Source of the DNA: a bacterium 210820-DFI.6.37 | Lineage (GTDB): Bacteria > Bacillota > Clostridia > Peptostreptococcales > Anaerovoracaceae | Direction of reading: 5' to 3' | Length of the DNA stretch: 64,000 nucleotides | Assembly: GCA_020558355.1 (NCBI GenBank) | Contig: JAJCKG010000010.1 | Span: 1-64,000, forward strand | Shown here: positions 1-8,398 of the stretch, in pieces | How the letters are laid out: every line of letters begins with the position of its first letter | Position numbering within the stretch: the first letter of the stretch is position 1 | Program-made: the position numbers and the translations under genes | Notes under the pieces: model-generated | Databases searched by the model: none | Told to the model about the DNA's origin: nothing | What the model saw: the letters and a program-made list of their open reading frames with translations, nothing else

Positions 1-161
1 GAGCAGCCCGGCAGAGTTTATGCAAAAAATGCCAGCGAGCCTTGCGAGCGTTTGCGTTTTATCGTATAACACTCTGCCCAGCGAGCGAAAGCGAGCAGCC
101 CGGCAGAGTTTATGCAAAAAATGCCAGCGAGCCTTGCGAGCGTTTGCATTTTATCGTATAA
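1..161. repeat. Tandem repeat, 92-bp period, two copies
   Basis: A 69-bp unit at 1-69 recurs at 93-161 with one mismatch (G to A near position 148). The copies are separated by 23 bp and the array probably continues left of the window. The joint between copies contains an inverted repeat, ACTCTGCC (71-78) with GGCAGAGT (102-109). Each unit also carries promoter-like boxes. The period is too long, and the spacers unlike, for a CRISPR array. Confidence 0.85.
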
Positions 162-162
162 T
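134..162 (+). promoter_or_regulatory. Candidate sigma-A promoter for murI inside the repeat
   Basis: TTGCGA (134-139), a 17-bp spacer and TATAAT (157-162) lie in the second repeat copy, about 130 bp upstream of the murI start. The first copy holds the same boxes at 42-47 and 65-70, with TATAAC as the weaker -10. The single repeat mismatch lies in the spacer. Confidence 0.55.
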
Positions 163-290
163 AAAGCGAACTGCAACATAATTATCTATTAGCTATGCCA
201 CAGCAAAATTCAATCCATGTATCTTTATGGCAATGCTGTAACAATCGCACGCGTTCATTATACCACAAAAGGGAAAGGAAAATAACCAGG

Positions 291-1127
291 ATGGATAATC
301 GGCCTATAGGTTTTTTTGATTCGGGGCTTGGAGGACTGACCTGCATACCCAATTTAATGAAATTGCTTCCAAAGGAGAAGATCATATATTTTGGCGATAC
401 TGCCAGGACGCCGTACGGCTCCAAGGCCACATCGACAATCCGCAGCTTTTCCAGACAGATTGCGGATTTTCTGGTAAAACAGGATGTAAAGATGATCGTG
501 ATTGCCTGCAATACGGTCAGCGCCACCTGTCTTTCGGATCTGCAGCGGCGGTATCCCGATGTTCCGGTGGTGGGGATCATCCAGCCGGCGGCGGAACGGA
601 TCACAAAGATCTGCTCTACAATGAACAAGATCGGGATTATTGGAACAAAAGTGACGATACAGAGCGGAGCGTATAAAGAGCTGATTCACAAACTGAATGA
701 TGAAATGGAAATTTATGAAACTCCATGTCCGGCCTTTGTACCGCTTATCGAAGAGGGCATTATACAAAATGACATTATGGATCTGACCATAAAATACTAT
801 ATGGATGATTTTATCCTAGAGAACAGACTGGATACAATGGTGCTGGGCTGTACCCATTACCCCTTGATCCGCTCTAATATAAAGCGGCTCTATCCATCGC
901 TTAGGATCATCAATCCGTCTGAGGAAATTGTATACAGCATAAAGCGGATTTTGAAAGAGCGGGACATGCTGGCGGGAGATTTTCAGTTTGAAAATGTTTT
1001 TTACGCCAGTGACCTGTCCGAGAACTTTGTAAATATGATTGAGCGTATTTTCCATGAGGAAGAGGTAAAGGTGAAATTTAAAAATCTGGAGCTGGAAGCA
1101 GTGGAGGAGAAAATCGATGAAATTTGA
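291..1127 (+). CDS. murI: Glutamate racemase MurI
   Basis: Cytoplasmic, cofactor-independent racemase that makes D-glutamate for peptidoglycan. The 278-residue protein shows the family landmarks: DSGLGG at 10-15, the first catalytic cysteine in ACNT (C73) and the second in GCTHYPL (C187). The frame is open from 195, but the start at 291 is chosen because the homologous part begins with MDNRPIGFFDSG and a purine-rich AAAGGAAA lies just upstream. Its 3' end overlaps the next gene by 11 bp, so the two are probably co-translated. Confidence 0.95.
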   Translation: MDNRPIGFFDSGLGGLTCIPNLMKLLPKEKIIYFGDTARTPYGSKATSTIRSFSRQIADFLVKQDVKMIVIACNTVSATCLSDLQRRYPDVPVVGIIQPAAERITKICSTMNKIGIIGTKVTIQSGAYKELIHKLNDEMEIYETPCPAFVPLIEEGIIQNDIMDLTIKYYMDDFILENRLDTMVLGCTHYPLIRSNIKRLYPSLRIINPSEEIVYSIKRILKERDMLAGDFQFENVFYASDLSENFVNMIERIFHEEEVKVKFKNLELEAVEEKIDEI

Positions 1128-1755
1128 GGCATTGCTTGATTATCTGGAGCTTGAGGAAGCTTCGGAATTTGAATATTTTGAGAATCTGGCGGATCTGGTA
1201 GAGGCTGATATGGAAATCGAGCCGGAGCTGATTTACAAGCTTTTGGAAGCGGTCGATCTGAAAATCTTTGCGGAGCTTGTAGAGACATACTTTGAGGACG
1301 TGCTGAACGCGGTGCCGGAGGAGGCTATGGAGCTTTATACTCTGCTGGATTCGCTGAAAATGGCTTTGATGGGCATGGCAAGAAATATAGAAGAAGAAAA
1401 GGATCTTGTATTGCTTTCCGATGAATTCAGCCGTTTCCGCAGTTGGTATTCTGTGGATTCTAAGGTATGGGTCCGGGATTTGAGCGGAAGCGCCAGGAGT
1501 GAGAACTGTGTCGCTTTGAGAGACGCCCTGACTCTTGCCAGGATGGAAGCTCTGGGCGGCGAGAAATACGAATATTATTTTGACGAGGCTCTCAACTTTG
1601 AGCTGGATCAGTATACCATGTCTTTTGCTGACCTTATACAGAAAGAGACTGCCGAAGGCGCGGGACGGGACGCGGAGCTGGAGGAAATGGCGGACGTGGA
1701 AATCGAAGGACTGGAATATACTGATCAGATCTTCACACCGGAAAAGCTTCACTAA
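1117..1755 (+). CDS. Acidic protein of unknown function
   Basis: I do not recognise a family. The 212-residue product is strongly acidic (many Glu, Asp and Leu), probably mostly helical, with no signal peptide and no membrane segment, so it is likely cytoplasmic. It overlaps the end of murI by 11 bp in another frame, and the murI tail carries a suitable GGAG site, so the pair is likely one transcript. Cysteine is almost absent. Nothing in the sequence points to an enzyme. Confidence 0.75.
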   Translation: MKFEALLDYLELEEASEFEYFENLADLVEADMEIEPELIYKLLEAVDLKIFAELVETYFEDVLNAVPEEAMELYTLLDSLKMALMGMARNIEEEKDLVLLSDEFSRFRSWYSVDSKVWVRDLSGSARSENCVALRDALTLARMEALGGEKYEYYFDEALNFELDQYTMSFADLIQKETAEGAGRDAELEEMADVEIEGLEYTDQIFTPEKLH

Positions 1756-1817
1756 TCACAGATTTAAAAAGCCTGCATAATATAAAGAAAACAATTTGTA
1801 TTATGGAGGTTTTTCTT

Positions 1818-2000
1818 ATGGATGAAAGAGAATGCTGTGAACGGGAATGCCTGAGAGATTGCAGAGAAAAATGCTTTGAAGAATGCTGCTGCGATAATAA
1901 TAACTGCGGAAGCATTATCTGGCTCCTGATCATTGTTCTGCTGTTCTGCTGCAATAATAACGGACACGGGAGAGGCGGACTGTTCGGAGGTCTGTTCTAA
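1818..2000 (+). CDS. Cysteine-rich single-span miniprotein
   Basis: A 60-residue protein starting at ATG 1818 behind GGAGG (1805-1809). The first 35 residues hold nine cysteines spaced three to four residues apart among Arg, Glu and Asp, consistent with a helix bearing a cysteine face. A hydrophobic span (about residues 36-49, IIWLLIIVLLF) follows, then CC and a glycine-rich tail. Eleven cysteines in 60 residues suggests metal binding or disulfide cross-linking, for example at a membrane or spore surface. That is inference, as I know no named family that fits. An intrinsic terminator follows. Confidence 0.7.
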   Translation: MDERECCERECLRDCREKCFEECCCDNNNCGSIIWLLIIVLLFCCNNNGHGRGGLFGGLF

Positions 2001-2044
2001 GATCCGAAATTTTTGCGTATGGCAGGAGATAGTTTTGCGTAGAG

Positions 2045-2075
2045 GCCGGAGGGATAAGATCCTCCGGTCTTTTTC
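2045..2075 (+). terminator. Intrinsic terminator
   Basis: GCCGGAGG pairs with CCTCCGGT around an 8-nt loop and is followed by CTTTTTC. It lies 45 bp after the cysteine-rich miniprotein. Confidence 0.85.
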
Positions 2076-2203
2076 AAAAGCGCGAGGTGACAGTTTTATG
2101 TTAAGATGTATCGGGAGAGGTAGGATATAATTGTGGATATTTTTGTGCTTTCAGAGTATAATAATTATATTAGAAGGCTTTTTGGAGAAAGTGGGTATAT
2201 GAA

Positions 2204-2425
2204 ATGAAACGAGAAGATTACATACCAGATGAACTGGTTATAAAAAGAGCAAATGAGGCTGTAAGAATCGAGTTAGAGAAAAAGAGGGCGTTAGATATTC
2301 CTGTTGCTGTATTTGACAGAAAAACACAGAAGATTTATCAGCAGAAAAGCGATGGAACAAGGATTGCTGTGGGTGAAAGGATAAAGAGGGGGCGCTATAG
2401 TGAAAGAATCTCCGAAAAGGCCTGA
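2204..2425 (+). CDS. Putative antitoxin of zeta-type pair
   Basis: A 73-residue, highly charged, helix-rich protein directly upstream of, and overlapping by 26 bp, a zeta-like kinase gene. Small size, position and translational overlap are typical of an antitoxin. The protein itself does not match a family that I can name with certainty. A TATAAT-like box at 2157-2162 could be part of its promoter, but no good -35 is spaced from it. Confidence 0.6.
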   Translation: MKREDYIPDELVIKRANEAVRIELEKKRALDIPVAVFDRKTQKIYQQKSDGTRIAVGERIKRGRYSERISEKA

Positions 2426-3002
2426 AATTGTAGTATTTGCAGGACCAAACGGATCAGGGAAAAGCACTTTTACAGAACTGCTTAAACCGCCTTTTGCTTA
2501 TATTAATGCTGATGAAATAAAGAAAAACTTGAAATGTTCGGACATGGAGGCTGCAAAAATTGCGGAACATCAGAGAGAAGAACTTTTGAGTAAAACAGAG
2601 GAATTCTGTTTTGAAACGGTTATGTCAACTGAGAGAAATTTGAATTTGTTGAAAAAGGCAAAGGAAAAGGGATATTTTATCCGGTGTTATTATATTCTTA
2701 CGGCAGATCCGATTATCAATGTTTTCAGAGTAAAATCAAGAGTGGAGTCGGGAGGTCATGACGTTCCGGAGGAGAAAATTATAAGTAGATATGATAAGGC
2801 TCTGGAATTGGTGAAAGACGTAGTGGCTGTCAGTGATATCTGTCATATATATGATAATTCAGAAGAAAAACCTTTCCGCATTTTTAAAAAGCGAAAAGAA
2901 GAAGTTTTTTATGACGAATGTGAAGATTGGTATGAAGAAGATATTAGATTGTTAACTGGTACAGAAGGATTACAACCGAAAAACTTAAATATCGGATCAT
3001 AA
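2400..3002 (+). CDS. Zeta-toxin-like P-loop kinase
   Basis: A 200-residue P-loop protein starting at GTG 2400 inside the preceding gene. GPNGSGKST (15-23) is the Walker A loop and INADEI (35-40) is the segment that zeta toxins and related small kinases use near the substrate. An FETV segment follows, as in the family. Zeta toxins phosphorylate UDP-N-acetylglucosamine and block wall synthesis. Many chromosomal relatives have other or unknown substrates, so toxicity is inferred from the paired small upstream gene. The lower GC content compared with neighbours hints at transfer. A terminator follows at 3029. Confidence 0.75.
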   Translation: MKESPKRPEIVVFAGPNGSGKSTFTELLKPPFAYINADEIKKNLKCSDMEAAKIAEHQREELLSKTEEFCFETVMSTERNLNLLKKAKEKGYFIRCYYILTADPIINVFRVKSRVESGGHDVPEEKIISRYDKALELVKDVVAVSDICHIYDNSEEKPFRIFKKRKEEVFYDECEDWYEEDIRLLTGTEGLQPKNLNIGS

Positions 3003-3028
3003 AGAGTACAAACAAATGTGGAATGTAG

Positions 3029-3057
3029 AAGCTGAGGTGGAATTGCCTCAGCTTTTT
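3029..3057 (+). terminator. Intrinsic terminator after zeta-like gene
   Basis: AAGCTGAGG pairs perfectly with CCTCAGCTT around 8 nt and runs into a T tract. Confidence 0.9.
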
Positions 3058-3089
3058 GCTATAGCAAAAAAGATGAAAACAGACTATCC

Positions 3090-3118
3090 TTTTCACCCTG
3101 TCCGTTGTTATTTATAAT
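3090..3118 (+). promoter_or_regulatory. Candidate promoter of ECF sigma operon
   Basis: TTTTCA, a 17-bp spacer and TATAAT, 38 bp before the sigma gene start. Confidence 0.45.
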
Positions 3119-3155
3119 AGAAAGCGCTTTCAGAAAAGAAGGAAAGGAGGAACGT

Positions 3156-3665
3156 ATGGAACAGGATTTTCTTCTGCTGCGAAAAATGAGGCGGGGAGAC
3201 GAGACTGCCATAGAGTGTTTTGTGCGAAAATATTATCCGGCTGTTCTCAAATACTGCAGTCTGCATATTTGGGACAAGCATGACGCGGAAGATCTCGCGC
3301 AGGAAACCTTCGAGCGTTTTTTCAGAGCCTTTGAAGGGTACCGGCACCTTGGGAAAGCAGAGAATTATCTTTATGTGATCGCCGGAAACCTGTGCCGGAA
3401 TTTTTATAAAAAGAAAAAGGCGGCCCCGGTTTCGGAGCTGCCGGAACAGGCGGAAGAAACAATTCCTGTTCTTGAAGAAAAAATGGATATGGAAAGGGCG
3501 CTGAAGCAGCTGCCCTATGAGCTGCGGGAAGTGATCATCCTGCGTTATTTTAAGGATTTGAAACTGAAACAGATCGCAAAAATGCTGGATATCGGTCTGC
3601 CGCTTGTAAAGTACAGGCTCAGGCGGGCAAAAGAATTGTTAACCGCGCACTTGAAGGAGGAATAG
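3156..3665 (+). CDS. ECF-type RNA polymerase sigma factor
   Basis: A 169-residue sigma-70 family protein with only regions 2 and 4. Region 2 contains DAEDLAQETFERFF, the core-binding and -10 recognition helix. Region 4 near the C terminus (about 110-165) contains ELREVIILRYF followed by a helix-turn-helix. The start at 3156 is preceded by GGAAAGGAGG. It is followed after 1 bp by a membrane protein and then an ABC-2 exporter, so it probably controls this operon in response to a membrane signal, with the adjacent membrane protein the obvious candidate for an anti-sigma role (inference). Confidence 0.92.
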   Translation: MEQDFLLLRKMRRGDETAIECFVRKYYPAVLKYCSLHIWDKHDAEDLAQETFERFFRAFEGYRHLGKAENYLYVIAGNLCRNFYKKKKAAPVSELPEQAEETIPVLEEKMDMERALKQLPYELREVIILRYFKDLKLKQIAKMLDIGLPLVKYRLRRAKELLTAHLKEE

Positions 3666-3666
3666 C

Positions 3667-4428
3667 ATGAAAACTCTGGAAGAACAGATTTTAGAATATA
3701 AAACGTATTATCACGGACCGGAGCCGGAGGAAAAAAAGGTAGCGAAAACGGTCCGGCAATCCATGGACGCTTTTTATACAGGACAAGAAGAGACCTGCCT
3801 GTCCTTTTTTGAATTTATTTACAAACAGGCGGCTTTTGTCAAAAAACAGTGGTGGATCGGCCAGCTGCTTCTGTTAGCTGGCTTATGGGGGATTTTGTAT
3901 TGTTCAGAGAGCGGGGACTACTGGCAGAGGCAGATCGGCGTAATGACTCCATTATTTGTCCTTCTGCTGGTGCCGGAGCTGTGGAAAAACCGATCCTGCG
4001 CGTCGATGGAAATCGAAGGAGCTTCTTATTTTTCGCTTCGTCAGGTTTATTCCGCGAGACTGCTTCTGTTTACTGCTGTGGATGTACTTCTTTTAAGCGT
4101 TTTCTTTGCGGTAACAGCTTGTACCGTGCACATTGCCTTTGGAGAAATTCTGCTCCAGTTTTTTCTTCCTTTCAATGTGACCTGCTGTATCTGCTTCCGT
4201 ATCCTTTACAGCAAACGATTTGGCTCAGAATACCTTGTTATGGCAGCTTGCCTGCTGTGGGCAGGTGTCTGGAGCTGGATTCTTTCAAAAGAGGAGATTT
4301 ACGCGGCGGTTTCCCGGCCGGTTTGGGCGGGGGTACTGATCCTTTCCGCAATTTACGCGGGATACAGTATATGCAGATCGCTGCGGGATTGTGACAACTA
4401 TATGGAGGTAAACCAAGCATGGAATTGA
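3667..4428 (+). CDS. Membrane protein between ECF sigma and ABC transporter genes
   Basis: A 253-residue protein with a soluble N-terminal part of about 65 residues and then roughly six hydrophobic spans, for example around WWIGQLLLLAGLWGILY. The N-terminal cytoplasmic segment beside an ECF sigma gene resembles the layout of membrane-bound anti-sigma factors, but I see no zinc-binding ZAS motif. It may instead be an ABC permease partner. It overlaps the ATPase gene by 10 bp, so translation is coupled. Confidence 0.75.
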   Translation: MKTLEEQILEYKTYYHGPEPEEKKVAKTVRQSMDAFYTGQEETCLSFFEFIYKQAAFVKKQWWIGQLLLLAGLWGILYCSESGDYWQRQIGVMTPLFVLLLVPELWKNRSCASMEIEGASYFSLRQVYSARLLLFTAVDVLLLSVFFAVTACTVHIAFGEILLQFFLPFNVTCCICFRILYSKRFGSEYLVMAACLLWAGVWSWILSKEEIYAAVSRPVWAGVLILSAIYAGYSICRSLRDCDNYMEVNQAWN

Positions 4429-5306
4429 AGATAGAACATATAACAAAAGAATTTAAAGGAGCAAAGGCTGTCCATGATGTGAGCTACTGTATGAAAAGCG
4501 GCGTTTACGGCCTTTTGGGAGTCAATGGAGCGGGAAAGACGACGCTTATGCGGATGCTCTGCACCCTGCTGAAGCCAACGGAAGGAAGGATTACCTGGAA
4601 TGGTGAGGATATTTTCGCTATGAAGGGAGAGTATCGGAAGATTCTGGGCTATCTTCCGCAGGACTTCGGATTTTACCCGGATTTTACAGTGGGGGATTAC
4701 CTTATGTACATTGCGTCCATCAAGGGTCTGAAACCGGCAGTCGCGAAAAAACGGACGGAAATTTTAACTCGGAAAGTAGGACTTTCCAAAGCGTCAAAGA
4801 AAAAGATGAAAACCTTATCAGGAGGAATGAAACGGCGAGCCGGTATTGCCCAGGCAATGCTCAACAATCCGAGGATTCTTATTCTGGATGAACCGACAGC
4901 GGGACTTGACCCTAATGAAAGAGTCCGCTTTCGCAATCTGATCAGTGAACTTTCCACAGAGCGGCTGGTACTGCTGTCCACCCATATTGTTTCTGATATA
5001 GAGGATATCGCCAAGGAAATCCTGCTTATGAAGGAGGGAGAAATAAAATATTCCGGTACATCGGAGCAGATTATCGCGTCGATGCCGGAACGTGTGTGGA
5101 GGGTTACAGTTCCAAGAAAATATGTAGAGCGTGTTTTGAAAACGTATCGGGTGTCCAATGTAAAATCGGTGCCAGGCGGAGCGGAGCTTAATATCCTGGC
5201 GGAAACCCGTCCATTTTCAGAGGCTGTAGAAGAAAAAATTACGCTGGAGGATGTATTCCTGTATTATTTTGGAGAGAAGGCTGGTGAAGAATATGACACG
5301 TTATGA
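4419..5306 (+). CDS. ABC-2 type transporter ATP-binding protein
   Basis: A 295-residue ATPase of the drug or antibiotic exporter type. Walker A is GVNGAGKTT (34-42), the signature is LSGGMKRR, and Walker B is ILILDEPTAGLDP, with a typical H-loop (STHIVSD). The extra 80 residues after the ATPase core are the usual C-terminal domain of this subfamily. It works with the permease encoded next, whose start lies inside this gene. The substrate cannot be read from the sequence. Confidence 0.9.
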   Translation: MELKIEHITKEFKGAKAVHDVSYCMKSGVYGLLGVNGAGKTTLMRMLCTLLKPTEGRITWNGEDIFAMKGEYRKILGYLPQDFGFYPDFTVGDYLMYIASIKGLKPAVAKKRTEILTRKVGLSKASKKKMKTLSGGMKRRAGIAQAMLNNPRILILDEPTAGLDPNERVRFRNLISELSTERLVLLSTHIVSDIEDIAKEILLMKEGEIKYSGTSEQIIASMPERVWRVTVPRKYVERVLKTYRVSNVKSVPGGAELNILAETRPFSEAVEEKITLEDVFLYYFGEKAGEEYDTL

Positions 5307-6513
5307 GATCAAAAAGATTTTTTCAAAGACAAGCAGTAAGATCGCGGTTTTGATTCTGCTTGGGGTGGTGCTGTTTAACTGTTTTTCGGCAATGAATCAG
5401 ATTCGATGGGTAGACGATCAGGGAGAAACCCATACAGGTATATTGGCGGCTCAAAAGGTGAAGGCTGAAAAGGAAAAGTGGGCAGGTCCCCTTACCGTAG
5501 AACGGCTGCGGGAGATGATTAAAGAAGTTCGGAAGGCCAATCTTTCACAGGCGGCTTCGGGAAACGCAAAGGAGGAGGACATGGCTTACAGCAAAGTGCA
5601 GGGCCTTGAAGATATCCGTATGCTGGCGTCAGGAGCCTATGGAGGAATACGGGAGTTCAATTATTTTGCCATCGATTCCCTTTCTCCTGACGACGCAAAG
5701 GACTTTTACCCGAACCGGGCGAAGGTTATAAAGGAATGGCTGGATCAGGAAAGCGGCCGGTTTTCTGAGGAGGAAAAGGCGTTTCTTCTCCAGAAGTATG
5801 AAGAGCCGGAGGGACCATGGGATTATCAGTATGCCGACGGATGGCATCAGCTATTTGATTGTTCTCCGATCATCATTATCGTCACGATTCTGATTCTTGG
5901 ATTTCTGGTGTCGGGAATCTTTCCGGGAGAATCGCGCTTAAAGGCCGATTCTATCTATTTTTCCTCTTATCATGGAAGAGGAAAAGCGACCCTTGCTAAA
6001 ATCAAAGCCGGATTTCTGGTTGTTACCATCTGTTATTGGGCGGTCATGCTGGTCTTTTCCGGCATTATGCTGGGAATTCTGGGCGCGGGCGGAGCGGACT
6101 GCGTGATTCAGACCGGGATAGATGGATGGAAGAGTTATTATCACATGACGTACGGGCAGGAATTCCTGATGATCCTACTTGGCGGTTATCTGGGAAGTCT
6201 CTTCCTTTCTTTCTTCACTATGCTGATCTCCGCAAGGGTGGATTCATCCGTAATCGCCGTAACCGTTCCCTTTGTACTGATCTTCATTCCTTCTTTTTTC
6301 AAAGACAGCGCGTCCCCGTTGGTGGAGCAGGTGATGGGGATTATGCCAAATCAGCTTGCTCAGCTTAATCTGGCGCTGACTGATTTTAATCTTTATCCTA
6401 TAGGAAATCGGATCATGGAAGAGATACCGGTCGTATTCGGTCTGTATCTGCTCTTACTTATGCTTGTTCTACCGCTGCTGTACTTTATATACAGAAAAAA
6501 GGCCGTTTTATAA
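5293..6513 (+). CDS. ABC-2 type transporter permease
   Basis: A 406-residue membrane protein with one N-terminal span, an extracytoplasmic region of about 170 residues rich in Lys and Glu, and then five to six spans in the C-terminal half. This is the ABC-2 exporter permease layout. The start at 5293 (MTRYEIKKIF) is chosen because these permeases begin just before the first span. It overlaps the ATPase gene by 14 bp. The stop codon lies inside the stem-loop of the operon terminator. Confidence 0.85.
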   Translation: MTRYEIKKIFSKTSSKIAVLILLGVVLFNCFSAMNQIRWVDDQGETHTGILAAQKVKAEKEKWAGPLTVERLREMIKEVRKANLSQAASGNAKEEDMAYSKVQGLEDIRMLASGAYGGIREFNYFAIDSLSPDDAKDFYPNRAKVIKEWLDQESGRFSEEEKAFLLQKYEEPEGPWDYQYADGWHQLFDCSPIIIIVTILILGFLVSGIFPGESRLKADSIYFSSYHGRGKATLAKIKAGFLVVTICYWAVMLVFSGIMLGILGAGGADCVIQTGIDGWKSYYHMTYGQEFLMILLGGYLGSLFLSFFTMLISARVDSSVIAVTVPFVLIFIPSFFKDSASPLVEQVMGIMPNQLAQLNLALTDFNLYPIGNRIMEEIPVVFGLYLLLLMLVLPLLYFIYRKKAVL

Positions 6514-6525
6514 CGGCTTTTTTAT
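6497..6525 (+). terminator. Intrinsic terminator of the ECF/ABC-2 operon
   Basis: GCCGTT (6502-6507) pairs with AACGGC (6512-6517), flanked by an A tract on the left and TTTTTT on the right. The permease stop codon is in the right arm. Confidence 0.85.
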
Positions 6526-6531
6526 TATGCA

Positions 6532-6608
6532 GGAAATATCGTTTTCGATATTTCCGGAATATCAACAAAGTCTACCGCTGAACATAAATCGGTGAAGCCG
6601 ACTTTGTT
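6532..6608. promoter_or_regulatory. Dyad symmetry region upstream of nitrogenase-like operon
   Basis: Two structures lie between the previous terminator and the operon promoter. GGAAATATCG (6532-6541), TTTT and CGATATTTCC (6546-6555) form a perfect 10-bp inverted repeat, and GGAATATC (6556-6563) adds a third similar half-site. AACAAAGTC (6564-6572) is mirrored by GACTTTGTT (6600-6608). They lie 30-105 bp before the -35 box, where an activator could bind. The regulator is not encoded in view. Confidence 0.5.
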
Positions 6609-6636
6609 CAATGTAAAAGAATTTATAAAAAAGGTA

Positions 6637-6665
6637 TTGACAATTTGGAAAAGCTATGCTAATAT
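6637..6665 (+). promoter_or_regulatory. Sigma-A promoter of the nitrogenase-like/sulfur operon
   Basis: TTGACA (6637-6642), a 17-bp spacer and TAATAT (6660-6665) are close to consensus. Transcription should begin near 6672, about 33 bp before the Met-rich leader peptide and about 500 bp before the NifH-like gene. Confidence 0.8.
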
Positions 6666-6704
6666 TTAAAACATATTAAACATATAGGAAAAAGGTGAAA
6701 AGAG

Positions 6705-6776
6705 ATGATGGTAATGAAAAAAATGATGTGTATGGCAGCAAGGTTTATTAACGGAATAGATTGGGGATCGCAATAG
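6705..6776 (+). CDS. Met/Cys-rich leader peptide, candidate attenuation sensor
   Basis: A 23-codon ORF behind AAGGTGAAAAG. It starts MMVMKKMMCM, so six of the first ten codons are Met and one is Cys; the remainder is unremarkable and ends GIDWGSQ. A terminator hairpin starts 48 bp after its stop. A cluster of codons for the end product of the downstream genes, before a terminator, is the arrangement of classical attenuation (trp, his, and Cys leaders in Actinobacteria). Ribosome stalling when charged Met- or Cys-tRNA is scarce is the inference. The antiterminator fold is not obvious to me. Confidence 0.65.
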   Translation: MMVMKKMMCMAARFINGIDWGSQ

Positions 6777-6823
6777 TAAGTAAGAATTTTATATGTAGGT
6801 AGCTTTACCATGCAGATATCCCT

Positions 6824-6853
6824 GAAGCCACTTGTGAAGTGAGCTTCTTTTTT
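6824..6853 (+). terminator. Leader terminator / candidate attenuator 1
   Basis: GAAGC-CACTT pairs with AAGTG-A-GCTTC (one bulged A) around a 3-nt loop and runs into TTTTTT. It lies between the Met-rich leader ORF and the YezD gene, with no convincing promoter after it. Confidence 0.8.
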
Positions 6854-6923
6854 ATGACAGTATCCGAAATAAATCGCGTTTCATTATCGTGAGACAGTCA
6901 TATGAGCATTGGAGGAACTCAAA

Positions 6924-7073
6924 ATGGAAAAAAAGAGGGCGTTGGATTTTCAGAAGGACGTCATTCCAGTTGTTTTGAAATATATGGAAGGATTAAAATA
7001 TGGATCCGTAACGTTAGTCGTACAGGATGGAAAAGTGATCCAGATTGAAAAAAAGGAAAAAATAAGACTTTAG
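6924..7073 (+). CDS. YezD family small protein (DUF2292)
   Basis: A 49-residue protein starting at ATG 6924 behind GGAGGA. The C-terminal half, KYGSVTLVVQDGKVIQIEK, is the family core, probably a small beta hairpin. YezD-type proteins recur beside sulfur assimilation genes in Firmicutes, but I know of no biochemical role. Its place at the head of this operon supports a sulfur connection. It is flanked by intrinsic terminators on both sides, so its transcript level may differ from that of the genes downstream. Confidence 0.8.
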   Translation: MEKKRALDFQKDVIPVVLKYMEGLKYGSVTLVVQDGKVIQIEKKEKIRL

Positions 7074-7092
7074 GTTGACTGAACAGATCAGA

Positions 7093-7134
7093 GACCGCCA
7101 GAGAATGCAAGGTGTATTCCGGTGGTCCTTTTTT
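7093..7134 (+). terminator. Terminator between YezD and NifH-like genes / candidate attenuator 2
   Basis: GACCGCC (7093-7099) pairs with GGTGGTC (7121-7127). Inside it, GAATGCA pairs with TGTATTC, giving a long two-part stem followed by CTTTTTT. Only 36 bp separate it from the NifH-like start, too little for a promoter, so downstream genes must be reached by read-through or antitermination. Confidence 0.8.
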
Positions 7135-7157
7135 ATTGAAAAAATCAAAAAAATTAG

Positions 7158-8394
<1,237 letters not shown>

Positions 8395-8398
<4 letters not shown>

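Noticed and set aside
1..161. CRISPR array
   Set aside because: Only two long units with a 92-bp period, and the unit contains promoter boxes; no cas genes are near.
195..290. N-terminal extension of MurI
   Set aside because: The 32 added residues have no family match and the ribosome site supports the start at 291.
2204..3002. Mobile element or prophage around the zeta-like pair
   Set aside because: No integrase, transposase, terminal repeats or phage genes are seen nearby; only the pair itself looks acquired.
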